From positions 124,001 through 188,000 of the forward strand of contig QBVC01000019.1 of NCBI GenBank assembly GCA_003058495.1: a stretch of DNA of 64,000 bases, in the 5' to 3' direction. Both the position numbers and the translations under genes were made by a program. Shown piece by piece: positions 18,247-27,609 of this stretch. Under the pieces are notes generated by a model, which ran no database searches, was not told the origin of the DNA, and saw nothing but the letters and a program-made list of their open reading frames with translations. This DNA is from a gamma proteobacterium symbiont of Ctena orbiculata (GTDB taxonomy: Bacteria; Pseudomonadota; Gammaproteobacteria; Chromatiales; Chromatiaceae). Every line of letters starts with the position of its first letter. Positions within the stretch are counted from its first letter, which is position 1.

Positions 18247-18347
18247 GACCTCTCAGGTGACTGGCCGGACTCTATTTGCTTGGAATACAATGCAATAACA
18301 CTACTGATCGCTCACAAGCCAAACTCGAGTCCAGAATTCCAAGTCTA

Positions 18348-20582
18348 TCAATTACTGGATGCCCGACGCCTTTGAAAGTCATCGTGAAACAGCGTGGCGT
18401 CGCGTATCTTTTCTCTCAGCTCCTGAGATATATCGTAGGCCTCTTGCGGGTTGCGTACCACCTTTGGTGTCAATGTCACGATCAATTCCGTACGGCTCAC
18501 ATCCTTGGTGGTGCTGCCGAACAGATTGCCGACCAGGGGAAGATGCATCAGACCCGGGATACCTGTTTTACCCCCCGTACTGCTTTCGCGGATCAGGCCG
18601 CCGAGCACCACGGTCTGACCGTCGTGGACGATCACCGTGCTCTCGATGGTGCGCTGGGATATGGAGACATTGCCGCCGCCTCCGACTGCCGGCGCGGTAC
18701 CCGGGGTACTCACCTCCTGGCTGATCTCGAGGGTCACCATTCCCCCGTCATTGATGCGTGGCGTTACCTGCAACAGGGTACCCGTATCACGGAACTGGAC
18801 CTCGGAGACGATTGGCGCATCCGGATCGGTGGTGCTCTGCGACGAACGGGTCACGATGGGAATCTGATCGCCGACGCGGAATCTCGCCGTTTGATTGTCG
18901 ATGACCATGATCTGGGGCGCCGACAGAAACTTCACCGACGATTCAGTCTCCAGGATATCGAAGAAGACCTTCAGATCGTTGGCGGTGTTGAACAGCCCAA
19001 GCGCAAAACCATCGCCGCCTGAGACACTATCGGGCAGGTTGCCCAATGCTCCCTGGTATGGGCGGCCGCTTCCGGTGGCGCCGTTAAAGAACCAGCGCAC
19101 ACCGTAGCTGAGATTGTCGCTGAGCTGCACCTCGGCGATGGTCGCCTCGATGAGTACCTGCTTGGGTGAGACGTCCAGCCGGCTTATGGTCGCCTTGATC
19201 TTCTGATAATTCAGCGGGCTCGCCATGACCAGGATGGCATTGTTGTCGGGATCGGCGATGATTGTCGCGGTGGTGTCCAATTCGGCTTGAGTTACCGCTG
19301 TAGGCAAACCGGCTCGTCTGACGGCTGCGGCTGCGCCAGCGGCTGCCGGCTGTTCCTTTGACAGCGCCGCCTTGCTGTCGGCATTGCTGTTTTTCAGGTC
19401 GATGCCGGTGGCAGTGGGGGAGCGGACGTTTGAGCGCAACAGGGGATCCCTGCTGCCCAAGGGACCTGAGTAGGTCGGCGCGGAGACTTCGTTGCCGAAT
19501 ATACTCTGCAGGATAGCGGCAATATTCTCGGCCTTGCCATTTTTCAGATGGTATACGTAGAGTCTGCGGTCAAGTGACTTGTCGCTGCCCTGGTCAAACT
19601 GGCTCACAAGCCTGCGCACATCCTTGATATACCTCGGCTGTTGGCTGATCACCATCACCGAGTTGAGCCTTTCGATGGGGATCAGCTTGATCATCCCCGC
19701 GAGGGGAGAGTTTTCGCTTGATCCGATAATGTGCTTTAGCTCTCCGGTGATGGTTTTTGCATCCGTGGCCTTGAGGGGGATCAGTGCGAACGACATTCCG
19801 CTGAGCCAATCGACATCAAACATTTCGATGGTTTGCAGCATGTTGTTGATCTTTTGGAAGGAACCGGTGATGATCAAAAGATTCCTCGCCCTGTCGACCC
19901 GAATCTGTTCCGATGGTGATGCGACGCTCTCCAAGACCTTCTTCATCTCGGATGCGGTGATATACTTCAACGGTACTATCTGTACACCCTGCCCCGCTTT
20001 CATTCTCGCCTTACCCTGGCCAACCGAGGGATTCAGCGCCATATCCTTCAGCTCTGTTGCGGGCAGGATCTTATAGAGGGCGCCGTTTCGCACCATCACG
20101 GCGCCGTTCATCTGCAAAATGTTCTCAAGAATAGGCAAAACCGCCTCGGTACTGACCGGGTAGGTGGTGTGAATTGTCACCTTGCCCTGTACCTTGTCAT
20201 CGATCAGGTAGTTTTCTCTGAGAATCTCCTCAAAGATGACCTTGACCACTTCGCGTAGATCCACCCCTTCGAAGTTGAGTGTGATATCGCCGCGGGCCGG
20301 CTGCGCTGTTTTACCGTTCGACTGCTGCTGCTTGAGAAACTTGCCGCTTCCCTCACGCATGAAGAATTCTGGCTCCACCGCTGCCTGCTCGGCGAGCACC
20401 AGCTCCTCATCGCCGTAGGCCTTGGGGGGAGCTGCCTGCTGACTCTCAGCCTGATCGGGAGTTATGATTCTGCTGCTCTTTGCCGGCTGTTCGAGTCCAG
20501 GTTGCTGTGCACAGGATGCCAACAGGAGAGAGAGCACCAATGGCGGCAATCTGGTCAGCAGGTTAAATTGTCTCTTACTCAT
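18348..20582 (-). CDS. gspD: GspD type II secretion secretin (lipoprotein)
   Basis: Outer-membrane secretin forming the exit channel. From the ATG at 20582 the 744-residue protein starts with a lipoprotein signal (PPLVLSLLLASC), so the channel may be self-anchored. N0-N3 domains follow (LNFEGVDLREVVKVIFEEIL onward), a Ser/Ala-rich linker inside N3, and the C-terminal secretin domain with VGDQIPIVTRSS, FRDTGTLLQVTPRIN and VVLGGLIRESS. The frame runs further upstream, but the lipobox fixes the start. gspE follows after 101 bases. Confidence 0.95.
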   Translation of the reverse strand: MSKRQFNLLTRLPPLVLSLLLASCAQQPGLEQPAKSSRIITPDQAESQQAAPPKAYGDEELVLAEQAAVEPEFFMREGSGKFLKQQQSNGKTAQPARGDITLNFEGVDLREVVKVIFEEILRENYLIDDKVQGKVTIHTTYPVSTEAVLPILENILQMNGAVMVRNGALYKILPATELKDMALNPSVGQGKARMKAGQGVQIVPLKYITASEMKKVLESVASPSEQIRVDRARNLLIITGSFQKINNMLQTIEMFDVDWLSGMSFALIPLKATDAKTITGELKHIIGSSENSPLAGMIKLIPIERLNSVMVISQQPRYIKDVRRLVSQFDQGSDKSLDRRLYVYHLKNGKAENIAAILQSIFGNEVSAPTYSGPLGSRDPLLRSNVRSPTATGIDLKNSNADSKAALSKEQPAAAGAAAAVRRAGLPTAVTQAELDTTATIIADPDNNAILVMASPLNYQKIKATISRLDVSPKQVLIEATIAEVQLSDNLSYGVRWFFNGATGSGRPYQGALGNLPDSVSGGDGFALGLFNTANDLKVFFDILETESSVKFLSAPQIMVIDNQTARFRVGDQIPIVTRSSQSTTDPDAPIVSEVQFRDTGTLLQVTPRINDGGMVTLEISQEVSTPGTAPAVGGGGNVSISQRTIESTVIVHDGQTVVLGGLIRESSTGGKTGIPGLMHLPLVGNLFGSTTKDVSRTELIVTLTPKVVRNPQEAYDISQELREKIRDATLFHDDFQRRRASSN

Positions 20583-21167
20583 CAGACTTCCAATAACTCC
20601 CAAAGCTCCATATTTCAGCGCTCTGCATGATGCTAACATGGCTCCATACAATCACAGCAGATTTAACAAGGTAAAGAGATTGATGGGATGGTGTATTTAT
20701 TGATGGGGTAATACCATACCTTATGCTGCATAAATACCCTACCCTGTCGTCTACTGTTTCCATCCTGCTCTTCCTCCAATCCTTTTTTCAGGCATCAGAA
20801 CAATTGACAAACTAGCTATAAAATCAACATGTTAGCGAGTATTTCACTAGGCATTCGAAGTCCCGGGGCGGGGGGGGTTGAATCTCTGTCTTCAGGTCGA
20901 TCAAACTCGATTGCACAGCGGCAATTAACACCCTCTCCTGGTTATCTCCAATCCCCGCCTGGCAGCAACAATACGCATCAATCAATCATGTCTTGGATTC
21001 TATTTATTGCCTGGGTGAGGTTTTGTCTATTTTTTCCGCATGGAACGGAATTAACAAGCATCTTCGGATGCCATACGGTAATGTCGATGCGGCCGATCAC
21101 CGCCCGACATTGAAGATGCGACCTCGATGGCGAATAGGATGTGGGTCCGATGTTTGCTGCGCTGAAT
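20583..21167. other. Intergenic region upstream of gspD
   Basis: 585 bases between the gspD start and the stop of the sensor kinase gene, both on the minus strand. It is more AT-rich than its surroundings near 20620-20830 and should hold the gspD promoter. A G-run (GGGGCGGGGGGGG) lies near 20865-20880. The short frames here have no recognisable protein features. No terminator hairpin with a T-run was identified. Confidence 0.5.
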
Positions 21168-22565
21168 TCAAAACACCCAGACGGACTTCACTTCAATAAT
21201 ATTGTTGAACCTGGGAGCAGTGGAGAAATCACCACCCGAGAGAATCGTTCTCTCCTTCATCAGCTGAAAATAATCCGGCAAGCTGTCTTTAGCATCCACC
21301 CTGTCACTGGCCAGCACTGCCCTCATGCACAATCCGCCTTCAATCCGCTCCAAGAACAAATGCAGCTTGCCTGTCATTTTTTGATCGAAACAGATGGCAT
21401 GTAATATATCTTTTACCAGACGATAAAGAATCGCCTTGCGTTCAGATGAGATATCATCCTCCTTGAGGAGGAATTTAATCTCGATTTCAATTCCGGTGGT
21501 CACGGTATGACATTCCGATACCAGTGAGTTCAATGCCGATTTGAGACCGAAATCGTCAAGGCTGGGCGGGCGCAAATCCATCGCCACCGCCCTGATTTTG
21601 TGCGCAGCCTGTTGCAGCATGGGCACGATCTCTGTTGAGATTTGGTTGGACTCGCCATCTTTTTCCTGCTGACTGATGGACAGAATGTATTTCTCCAGCT
21701 GCATTTTGACACCGGAAAGGGTCTGCACCACATCCTCATGCAAATCGAAGGCAATGCGCTTCTTCTCATCTTCCTGGGCGTTGATCATCTTCGCAGTGAG
21801 AAACTCCAGCATCATCTTTTTCTCTCTGGTGATGCGGTGTTGATCCTCAATGATCCGCTCGGAACGCTTGATGTGCATAAGCAGAAACATATAAAGAATC
21901 AGCATCAACAACAGGGTGGTCAGCATGAGGATGATTATTGTCCTCATCGCATGGCTGATATAGCCGCTGATGTCGTAATAGATCTCCATCACGCCCAGTA
22001 CCGGGGCGTTCTCGCTTACCCGTATCGGTACATAGGTCTGCACCAGATTGACATCTCGGTTGTTGGTGTTGAAAATGCTGAAATTGTCCCGATAATTCAA
22101 AACCGTTCTCGGATTGCCCGCCAATGCGGATATAAATCCGTCGTTATCCTCATCTTCTTCTTCGTAGACATCCGATCGGGTAGAGTAAGCCACCCGCCCA
22201 GTCCTATCATACAGCTTTATCCTGTCGACATTGGTGTCCCTGACCATTCTCTGCATGGCGCGCTCGAGCATCGGTTCGAACGGCATCTCACCGGGTTTTA
22301 TCTTGTTTAGCTTGAGAAGGTTCAGGAAGGTTACGAAATGATCATTGAGAGCATACTCTGTAGCGATGGTCAGCGACTCGTTGCTCTTTTTTGCGGATTC
22401 CTGGATGATGAGCGAGGTCTCGTAGCGAAAAAGAAACAGGATGACGATGGCAATCAGGATGATTGCAACAAAACTTGTGACGCCATAGCGTTTCGCTAGC
22501 TGATAGTCGGGGCTGTAGCTGCTGGTATGGCCTTGCTTATAATTATCCACTGCTTCTGCCGTCAT
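21168..22565 (-). CDS. Membrane sensor histidine kinase (HisKA_3) with a degenerate ATPase domain
   Basis: A 465-residue NarX-like sensor protein. Two membrane spans (about 30-47 and 207-230) enclose a periplasmic sensing domain of about 155 residues with an acidic loop (EEEDEDNDG). A linker leads to the HisKA_3 dimerisation domain with the phospho-acceptor pattern FDLHEDVVQTLSG (His276) and the LRPPSLDDFGL motif. The expected ATPase motifs then fail. Where an N-box with Asn is expected there is VKDILHAICFD, and no DxGxG or GxGL motif is visible to the end. It may need a partner kinase or act as a receptor only. Ligand unknown. Confidence 0.85.
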   Translation of the reverse strand: MTAEAVDNYKQGHTSSYSPDYQLAKRYGVTSFVAIILIAIVILFLFRYETSLIIQESAKKSNESLTIATEYALNDHFVTFLNLLKLNKIKPGEMPFEPMLERAMQRMVRDTNVDRIKLYDRTGRVAYSTRSDVYEEEDEDNDGFISALAGNPRTVLNYRDNFSIFNTNNRDVNLVQTYVPIRVSENAPVLGVMEIYYDISGYISHAMRTIIILMLTTLLLMLILYMFLLMHIKRSERIIEDQHRITREKKMMLEFLTAKMINAQEDEKKRIAFDLHEDVVQTLSGVKMQLEKYILSISQQEKDGESNQISTEIVPMLQQAAHKIRAVAMDLRPPSLDDFGLKSALNSLVSECHTVTTGIEIEIKFLLKEDDISSERKAILYRLVKDILHAICFDQKMTGKLHLFLERIEGGLCMRAVLASDRVDAKDSLPDYFQLMKERTILSGGDFSTAPRFNNIIEVKSVWVF

Positions 22566-23341
22566 AAAATGCGAAGAGAGCCTATTCCAAATTCATGCCT
22601 TATGAGACCATCCAATCAATCAGATTCCCTGAACCTCCTTCACCAGCTACATTTGCGATGTAGTATCCCATGGATCCAAAATATTGATCAGGCGCCGCAC
22701 TCACCCTTGTATCGATGGTAGTATAGGGCAGATCATCCATCATGTGTTCGATTTTTTCAAAAAAACAGTCGCGATAACTCGTGGTGCGAAATTGCTTCGC
22801 GACATCTCCCGTCCTCTTTGCTCAAAACCGGTTGAACGGCTGTATCTCTTTCGCACTGCCGCCATCCAGCTCTCCCCAGCTGATCTGCAGCAGCGATCCC
22901 GGGATGGTTGCGCTCGATAAATTGGGAGTGATCTGGCCAAAGGGCCTGGAGTTGCTTGAGCCGTACCAGCACTTCGACAGGAAGCGTCAAAAAAGTGGTG
23001 CGGCTTTATTTATTGATTGTAAGTTGTTTATTTTACTATAAATAATAGCGGAACAACAGCAAGAATATCTATCCTGAAGTTTACTTCTGGTCCGCCTGTC
23101 ATACCCAGGACAATGGAAGAAAATATGGCAGCCTATCTTGTGGCGGCTCGCCTGGGGCTTATTAATTGTCTTTTTGTGTCATCGTGAGTTAATCTTATGA
23201 TTTGAACCTGGCTTGTGGAACGAGCGGTTGAAAGATGCATCATATTCAATCGCATCTAATCCAGATGAAACCGACAACAAAGCTGCAATGCATTCCAGCA
23301 TCCGTACCCATTAAGTATCTATAGACAGCACTCGGGTGACC
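22566..23341. other. Divergent intergenic region between the sensor kinase and the NarL-type regulator
   Basis: 776 bases separate the two divergent signalling genes. The right part (23000-23340) is AT-rich and should contain the regulator promoter. The middle (about 22740-23000) is GC-richer and open in several frames on both strands (e.g. minus 22757-22990, 77 codons; plus 22781-23041, 86 codons). I recognise no family in any of them. It may be a decayed gene or chance. Confidence 0.45.
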
Positions 23342-24004
23342 ATGAATACGGATAAAAAGAGAATTATCATCGCCGAAGATCATAATATTCTGCGCGCCGG
23401 GCTCAAGGCGCTGCTGACATCCAATCCCCAGTTTGACGTGATTGGAGAAGCCGATAACGGTCGCGATGCAATCCGCCGTGTTATCGAACTGAAACCCGAC
23501 CTAGTAATCATGGACCTGAATATGCCGGGGCTAAACGGCATGGATGCAATACGTGAAATTAAAGAGCGCATACCGGAGATAAAAACTCTGGTGCTGACTG
23601 TGCATAGCGAGGAAGAGTATGTCCTGGCCAGCCTGAAAGCGGGGGCCAACGGATATGTACTGAAGGACGCAACGCAGAACGAGTTAATGACGGCGGCGGA
23701 ACGTGTACTGAAGGGCAAGACCTATCTGAGTTCCGAAATCACCGACAAGGTGATCAGCAGCTACCTGAACACCAACAACGTAAGCCAGGAACCGATGACA
23801 CGCTGGGATACTGTGACCCAGAGAGAGCGGCAGATATTAAAGCTTATCGCCGAAGGCCATACCAACAAAAGCATGGCTGAGTATCTTTGTATCAGTGTGA
23901 AGACAGTGGAGAAACATCGAGCGAACCTGATGAAAAAGCTCGATCTGCACAGTGTTTCAGCGTTGACGACTTACGCCCTCGATAAGGGCATTATCAACCG
24001 TTGA
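23342..24004 (+). CDS. NarL/LuxR-family response regulator
   Basis: About 220 residues from the ATG at 23342; an in-frame GTG at 23336 is the alternative. The N-terminal receiver domain has the acidic pair AEDH, phospho-acceptor Asp in VIMDLNMPG, Thr/Ser in VLTVHS and Lys in YVLKDA. The C-terminal LuxR-type HTH has TQRERQILKLIAEGHTNKSM and SVKTVEKHRANLMKKL. Predicted DNA-binding partner of the HisKA_3 kinases on either side. Its 3' end overlaps the 3' end of the convergent soluble kinase by 11 bases. Confidence 0.93.
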   Translation: MNTDKKRIIIAEDHNILRAGLKALLTSNPQFDVIGEADNGRDAIRRVIELKPDLVIMDLNMPGLNGMDAIREIKERIPEIKTLVLTVHSEEEYVLASLKAGANGYVLKDATQNELMTAAERVLKGKTYLSSEITDKVISSYLNTNNVSQEPMTRWDTVTQRERQILKLIAEGHTNKSMAEYLCISVKTVEKHRANLMKKLDLHSVSALTTYALDKGIINR

Positions 24005-24848
24005 GCGCAACCTTCTTGAGCGGGAATGAGACACTGATCTCCACACCCTGATCAACCGCCGCTTTTACCTGAAGCGCGGCATTCACTGAACTGGCGCGCT
24101 CGCGCATGCTCATCAAGCCAATTCCCAATCTGCCTTTGATTTCGCTGGGATCAAAGCCGATGCCATCATCGAGAATTGAGAGTTCGATGGTATCGCGGGT
24201 ACGTGACAGCTTAACCTTGACCAGGTTCGCCTGCGAATACTTCATTGCATTGTTCAGCGACTCCTGAACGATCCTGTAGATGACACTCTTATACTCTTCA
24301 GGAATATTCGCTTCGTCAATGTTGAACTCGGTAAACACTTCGAACTTCGAACTGAGCCTGGAAATCTGGCGACACTGCCAGGTGATGGCTGCGAGGACAC
24401 CGAGATCATCGAGTATGGCGGGACGTATCGAACTGCAAATTGTCCTCACTTCATTCATCGCCTGCTTGACCATGGATGAGAGTGCCTGCAGCGAGTCCAT
24501 GTGATCTTCAGAAACTCCCTTATCCCCAACCTGATCGTCGCAGCCGTCAAGACATCTTTGAATGTGCAGGTTCATACTGGTGAGCAGTTGCCCCACACCG
24601 TCATGCAACTCCCTTGAGATTCTCTTCTTCTCCTCCTCATCTGCGTTGATGCGATTCGAAGGAAAGTCTGAATAGTCGATGAGATCCGGAATAGCGGGAA
24701 CGAAACGAGATTCGATCAAGGACATCTTGTCTTTAATCGTTTTGGCTGTATTAGCAGATTTGGTCTTAGGAGAGATAGCAGATACCGAGAGCGTCAGCAG
24801 GGATTGCCCCACTAAATCTAAATCATTCTTTTCCTTCACCAATGTCAT
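23994..24848 (-). CDS. Soluble HisKA_3 histidine kinase with intact ATPase domain
   Basis: A 284-residue cytosolic kinase without membrane spans or a recognisable sensor domain. The first 65 residues are low in motif content. Then comes EEEKKRISRELHDGVGQLL (phospho-acceptor His82), the IRPAILDDLGVLAAI motif, and a complete HATPase: N-box IVQESLNNAMKYSQA, G1 ILDDGIGFD and G2 GRLGIGLMSMRERA. The nearby membrane sensor lacks these ATPase motifs, so this protein could supply the missing kinase activity. It converges on the response regulator gene with an 11-base overlap. Confidence 0.9.
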   Translation of the reverse strand: MTLVKEKNDLDLVGQSLLTLSVSAISPKTKSANTAKTIKDKMSLIESRFVPAIPDLIDYSDFPSNRINADEEEKKRISRELHDGVGQLLTSMNLHIQRCLDGCDDQVGDKGVSEDHMDSLQALSSMVKQAMNEVRTICSSIRPAILDDLGVLAAITWQCRQISRLSSKFEVFTEFNIDEANIPEEYKSVIYRIVQESLNNAMKYSQANLVKVKLSRTRDTIELSILDDGIGFDPSEIKGRLGIGLMSMRERASSVNAALQVKAAVDQGVEISVSFPLKKVALNG

Positions 24849-25247
24849 CTAATGCCCCCGCATCTCCCTTCATTGACGGCGCTCCAGGACGCACATCCTG
24901 AAAGCCCGCAATGATTAATTGGTATTATGTGAATCGAATCCCAAAAACGCTCGATTCGTTAGGGATTACACTGCATTGATTGTGCCATATTTGATATTTA
25001 TTATTATTAACATATAGTTAGTATTATAATTTGATGTATTTTATTATTAACAAAAATTAGTCTCTGTAAACTATCCCGACAAATATGCACTTAATTCCCA
25101 TACCCATATGGGTGAAATGCCCCATATTCATCTTCCCTGTCGGAAATATTTACATTATTTAACACGATGCAATGATAAATATGCTTGAAATTTACGGGAT
25201 ATATTTCATTTGAATGACAATCCTTTGCCGACGGCGGGGAGTGCCGG
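24849..25247. other. AT-rich intergenic region upstream of the soluble kinase
   Basis: 399 bases, strikingly AT-rich between about 24960 and 25200, between the soluble kinase start and the kdsB stop. It probably holds the kinase promoter. It contains the perfect 12-base palindrome ACCCATATGGGT at 25102-25113. No open frame of note. Confidence 0.55.
25102..25113. promoter_or_regulatory. 12-base palindrome, candidate regulator site
   Basis: ACCCATATGGGT is a perfect palindrome about 255 bases upstream of the soluble kinase start. Its left half with the preceding T reads TACCCAT, which fits the NarL heptamer TACYYMT, and the right half is a near match on the other strand. The two heptamers abut rather than being separated by two bases as in the classic NarL arrangement. 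A NarL-family regulator is encoded about 1.1 kb away. Regulatory use is inferred. Confidence 0.3.
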
Positions 25248-26003
25248 CTAGGCCAACAGTTCGGAAACCCTTTTCAGGTCATCCTGGGTGTCGACGCCAT
25301 GACCAGGCTCAATTGTCGCCCCGCTGACATGGATCTTGTCGCCGTGCCACAACACCCTGAGTTGTTCCAGAGACTCAGCGCGTTCTATCGGCGCACGCTG
25401 CAGAGTGACATAGCGGGAGAGATATCCGGATCGATAGGCGTACAGGCCAATATGGCGGGCGAAGGCCGTATCCGCGGGTAGCGGCGTATCGCCGTTGAGA
25501 AACTCATCCCGATGCCAGGGCACCGGTGCACGGCTGAAATAGAGGGCATACCCCGCTTCGTCGGTAACCACCTTGACCACATGAGGATCGAAGAGCATGT
25601 TGCGCTCGGTGATGGCCGTTGAGAGGGTGGTCACAGCCGCCGGCTTGTGGCTGTCCATATCCCGTGCGACCTGCAGTAGCAGCTGGGGCGGCATACAGGG
25701 CTCATCACCCTGCAGATTGACGATGATCTCATCATCCGCCCAGCCACGGCTGGAGACCACCTCGGCGATACGGTCTGAACCGCTGCGATGCCTTTCCGAG
25801 GTCATACAGACATCTGCGGAAAACCCTCGGCAGGCATCGGCAATCTGCTGATTGTCGGTAGCAATCACAACCTCGCTGGCGCCGCTCTCAAGCGCACGTT
25901 GATAGACATGCTGGATCATCGGCTTTCCCGCCAGCTCCAGTAACGGTTTGCCGGGAAGCCGGACCGAGGCGTAGCGTGCGGGAATGACGACCTTGAACTG
26001 CAT
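25248..26003 (-). CDS. kdsB: KdsB 3-deoxy-manno-octulosonate cytidylyltransferase
   Basis: Activates Kdo as CMP-Kdo for lipopolysaccharide inner-core synthesis. The 251-residue protein shows the family N-terminus VIPARYASVRLPGKPL, EVVIATDNQQIADAC, TSERHRSGSDRIAEV, NLQGDEP (metal/nucleotide site) and FSRAPVPWHRD. Full length. It starts at the last base of the Trm112-like gene, in the order lpxK-ycaR-kdsB common in gammaproteobacteria. Confidence 0.96.
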   Translation of the reverse strand: MQFKVVIPARYASVRLPGKPLLELAGKPMIQHVYQRALESGASEVVIATDNQQIADACRGFSADVCMTSERHRSGSDRIAEVVSSRGWADDEIIVNLQGDEPCMPPQLLLQVARDMDSHKPAAVTTLSTAITERNMLFDPHVVKVVTDEAGYALYFSRAPVPWHRDEFLNGDTPLPADTAFARHIGLYAYRSGYLSRYVTLQRAPIERAESLEQLRVLWHGDKIHVSGATIEPGHGVDTQDDLKRVSELLA

Positions 26004-26200
26004 CAGCTGCCGGCTTCGCTGGAGATCTCTTCATCCGCCGCCAGTTTTCTCGCCTCATCCTCCAGCATTACCGGTATTTCATCCCGGATCGGAAAGGCCA
26101 TCCGATCGATGGGGCAGATAAGCTCGGCAGCTCTCTTGTTGTAGGTAAGTTTCCCCTTGCAAAGCGGGCAAACCAGGATATCAAGCAGTCTTCTGTCCAT
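26003..26200 (-). CDS. Trm112/YcaR family small protein
   Basis: A 65-residue protein beginning [20 protein letters not shown], with CPLC and a later [20 protein letters not shown] segment, the pattern of the Trm112/UPF0434 (YcaR) family. It usually lies between lpxK and kdsB, as here, overlapping lpxK by 20 bases and kdsB by one base. Cysteines could bind zinc, although only three are present. The precise role is not known from sequence. Confidence 0.9.
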   Translation of the reverse strand: MDRRLLDILVCPLCKGKLTYNKRAAELICPIDRMAFPIRDEIPVMLEDEARKLAADEEISSEAGS

Positions 26201-27176
26201 CTCTGAACCTTTCAGTCATTGCTACCAGGGCATTTTCAAAACCGGGATCCACCTCGGCCGTCGTCGGTACGTACCAATGGCCGGGCTGTGCGAATAGTTC
26301 GCACTTTACCGCATCTTTCTCAGTCATGAGAACTGTCTGGCCCTCGAAGGCCTGCAAATCATCCGCGCTGAAGGGGTGGTGGTCGGGAAAGGAGTGCCGA
26401 TGGATGGTCAATCCCGACCCCTCGAGCAGCTTGAAAAACCGCTCCGGATGACCAATCCCGGCAACCGCATGCACCGGGCCGGCGTTGAATCCGCCCAGGG
26501 CTCTCGCCTCGCCCCGTCCATCCAGAGCGACCGCTTCCGCGGCTTTCAACCGCATGCTGTGCCGATCCCCATTCGCCGCGCCATTGATGATCACCAGATC
26601 CGTCTCCGCCAGCCGCCTGCTCCTTTCACGCAGTGGGCCCGCCGGCAGGCAGAGGCCGTTGCCGAAAAGACGTACGCCATCAATCACCGCAATCTCCAGA
26701 TCCCTGCCCAGGGCGTAGTGCTGCATGCCGTCATCGGAGATGATCAGGTCACATGGATGATCGGCCAGCAGGCGTTGCGCCACGGTTGCTCTATCCGGCC
26801 CTGCATAGACCGGGCAGCCGGTTCGCCTGCTCAGCAGGAGCGCCTCGTCACCCACCTCGCTGGCCAAGGTGTCGGGAGCCACTTCACGGGGCCATTGCCG
26901 GGAATTCCCGCCGTAACCCCGGGTCACGATCCCCGGTTTGAAACCGAGTTGGCGCATTTTTTCAGCAAGCCAGATCACCAGTGGCGTCTTGCCGGTCCCC
27001 CCGACGCTGATGTTTCCAACCACGATAACAGGCACATCGAGCCCAACCACTCGCAGCAGCCCGATGCGAAACAGCAAACGACGGACCGCGGTGACGAGAC
27101 AAAAGATGGCCGCAAGGGGCAGCAGCAACAGGGTCAAAGCGCTCCACCCGCTCCACGATGCTTCGATTGCGTTCAA
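26181..27176 (-). CDS. lpxK: LpxK tetraacyldisaccharide 4'-kinase
   Basis: Inner-membrane-associated kinase that phosphorylates the 4' position of the lipid A precursor. The 331-residue protein has an N-terminal hydrophobic anchor ([20 protein letters not shown]) and P-loop [12 protein letters not shown] at about residues 54-65. Further motifs are [39 protein letters not shown] and [11 protein letters not shown]. Length and motifs are complete. It follows exbD after 13 bases. Confidence 0.95.
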   Translation of the reverse strand: MNAIEASWSGWSALTLLLLPLAAIFCLVTAVRRLLFRIGLLRVVGLDVPVIVVGNISVGGTGKTPLVIWLAEKMRQLGFKPGIVTRGYGGNSRQWPREVAPDTLASEVGDEALLLSRRTGCPVYAGPDRATVAQRLLADHPCDLIISDDGMQHYALGRDLEIAVIDGVRLFGNGLCLPAGPLRERSRRLAETDLVIINGAANGDRHSMRLKAAEAVALDGRGEARALGGFNAGPVHAVAGIGHPERFFKLLEGSGLTIHRHSFPDHHPFSADDLQAFEGQTVLMTEKDAVKCELFAQPGHWYVPTTAEVDPGFENALVAMTERFRDGQKTA

Positions 27177-27189
27177 GCCCGGGTGGCCC

Positions 27190-27609
27190 TTACTCTGCTA
27201 TGGGACGATGGGCGGAAAAGGTCATCTTGGTCAGACCCAGCTGGCTTGCCGCATCCATCGCCGTCATCACCGACTGATGGGGGGTTCGGGCATCGGCATT
27301 GATGATCACCGGCAGGTTGCGCCGGTCCCCGACTGCCTTTCTGATCGCCTGTTTCAGGGTTTCGATTTCGGTATTCACCACTTCGCGCTGGTTGACGAAA
27401 AAGGTACCGGAAATATTGATGGTGATATCGAGTTCCTCTTTCTGGCGCTCCACCTCTTCACCCGTCGCCTCGGGGAGTTCGATCATGATCTGGCTCTCGC
27501 GCTCGAATGTGGTCGAGACCATGAAGAAAATGAGAAGCAGAAAAACCACATCGATAAGTGGTGTGATATCGACTTCCGGCGACTTGCGTGGAGAGGGACG
27601 CAGGTTCAT
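27190..27609 (-). CDS. exbD: ExbD-family biopolymer transport protein
   Basis: A 139-residue bitopic inner-membrane protein: a cytoplasmic N-terminus (MNLRPSPRKSPEVDITPLIDVVFLLLIFFMV, with the functional Asp in the membrane helix) followed by a periplasmic domain. With ExbB it forms a proton-driven motor. It overlaps exbB by 4 bases and precedes lpxK, a common gammaproteobacterial order. No tonB is nearby, so its partner cannot be named. Confidence 0.92.
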   Translation of the reverse strand: MNLRPSPRKSPEVDITPLIDVVFLLLIFFMVSTTFERESQIMIELPEATGEEVERQKEELDITINISGTFFVNQREVVNTEIETLKQAIRKAVGDRRNLPVIINADARTPHQSVMTAMDAASQLGLTKMTFSAHRPIAE

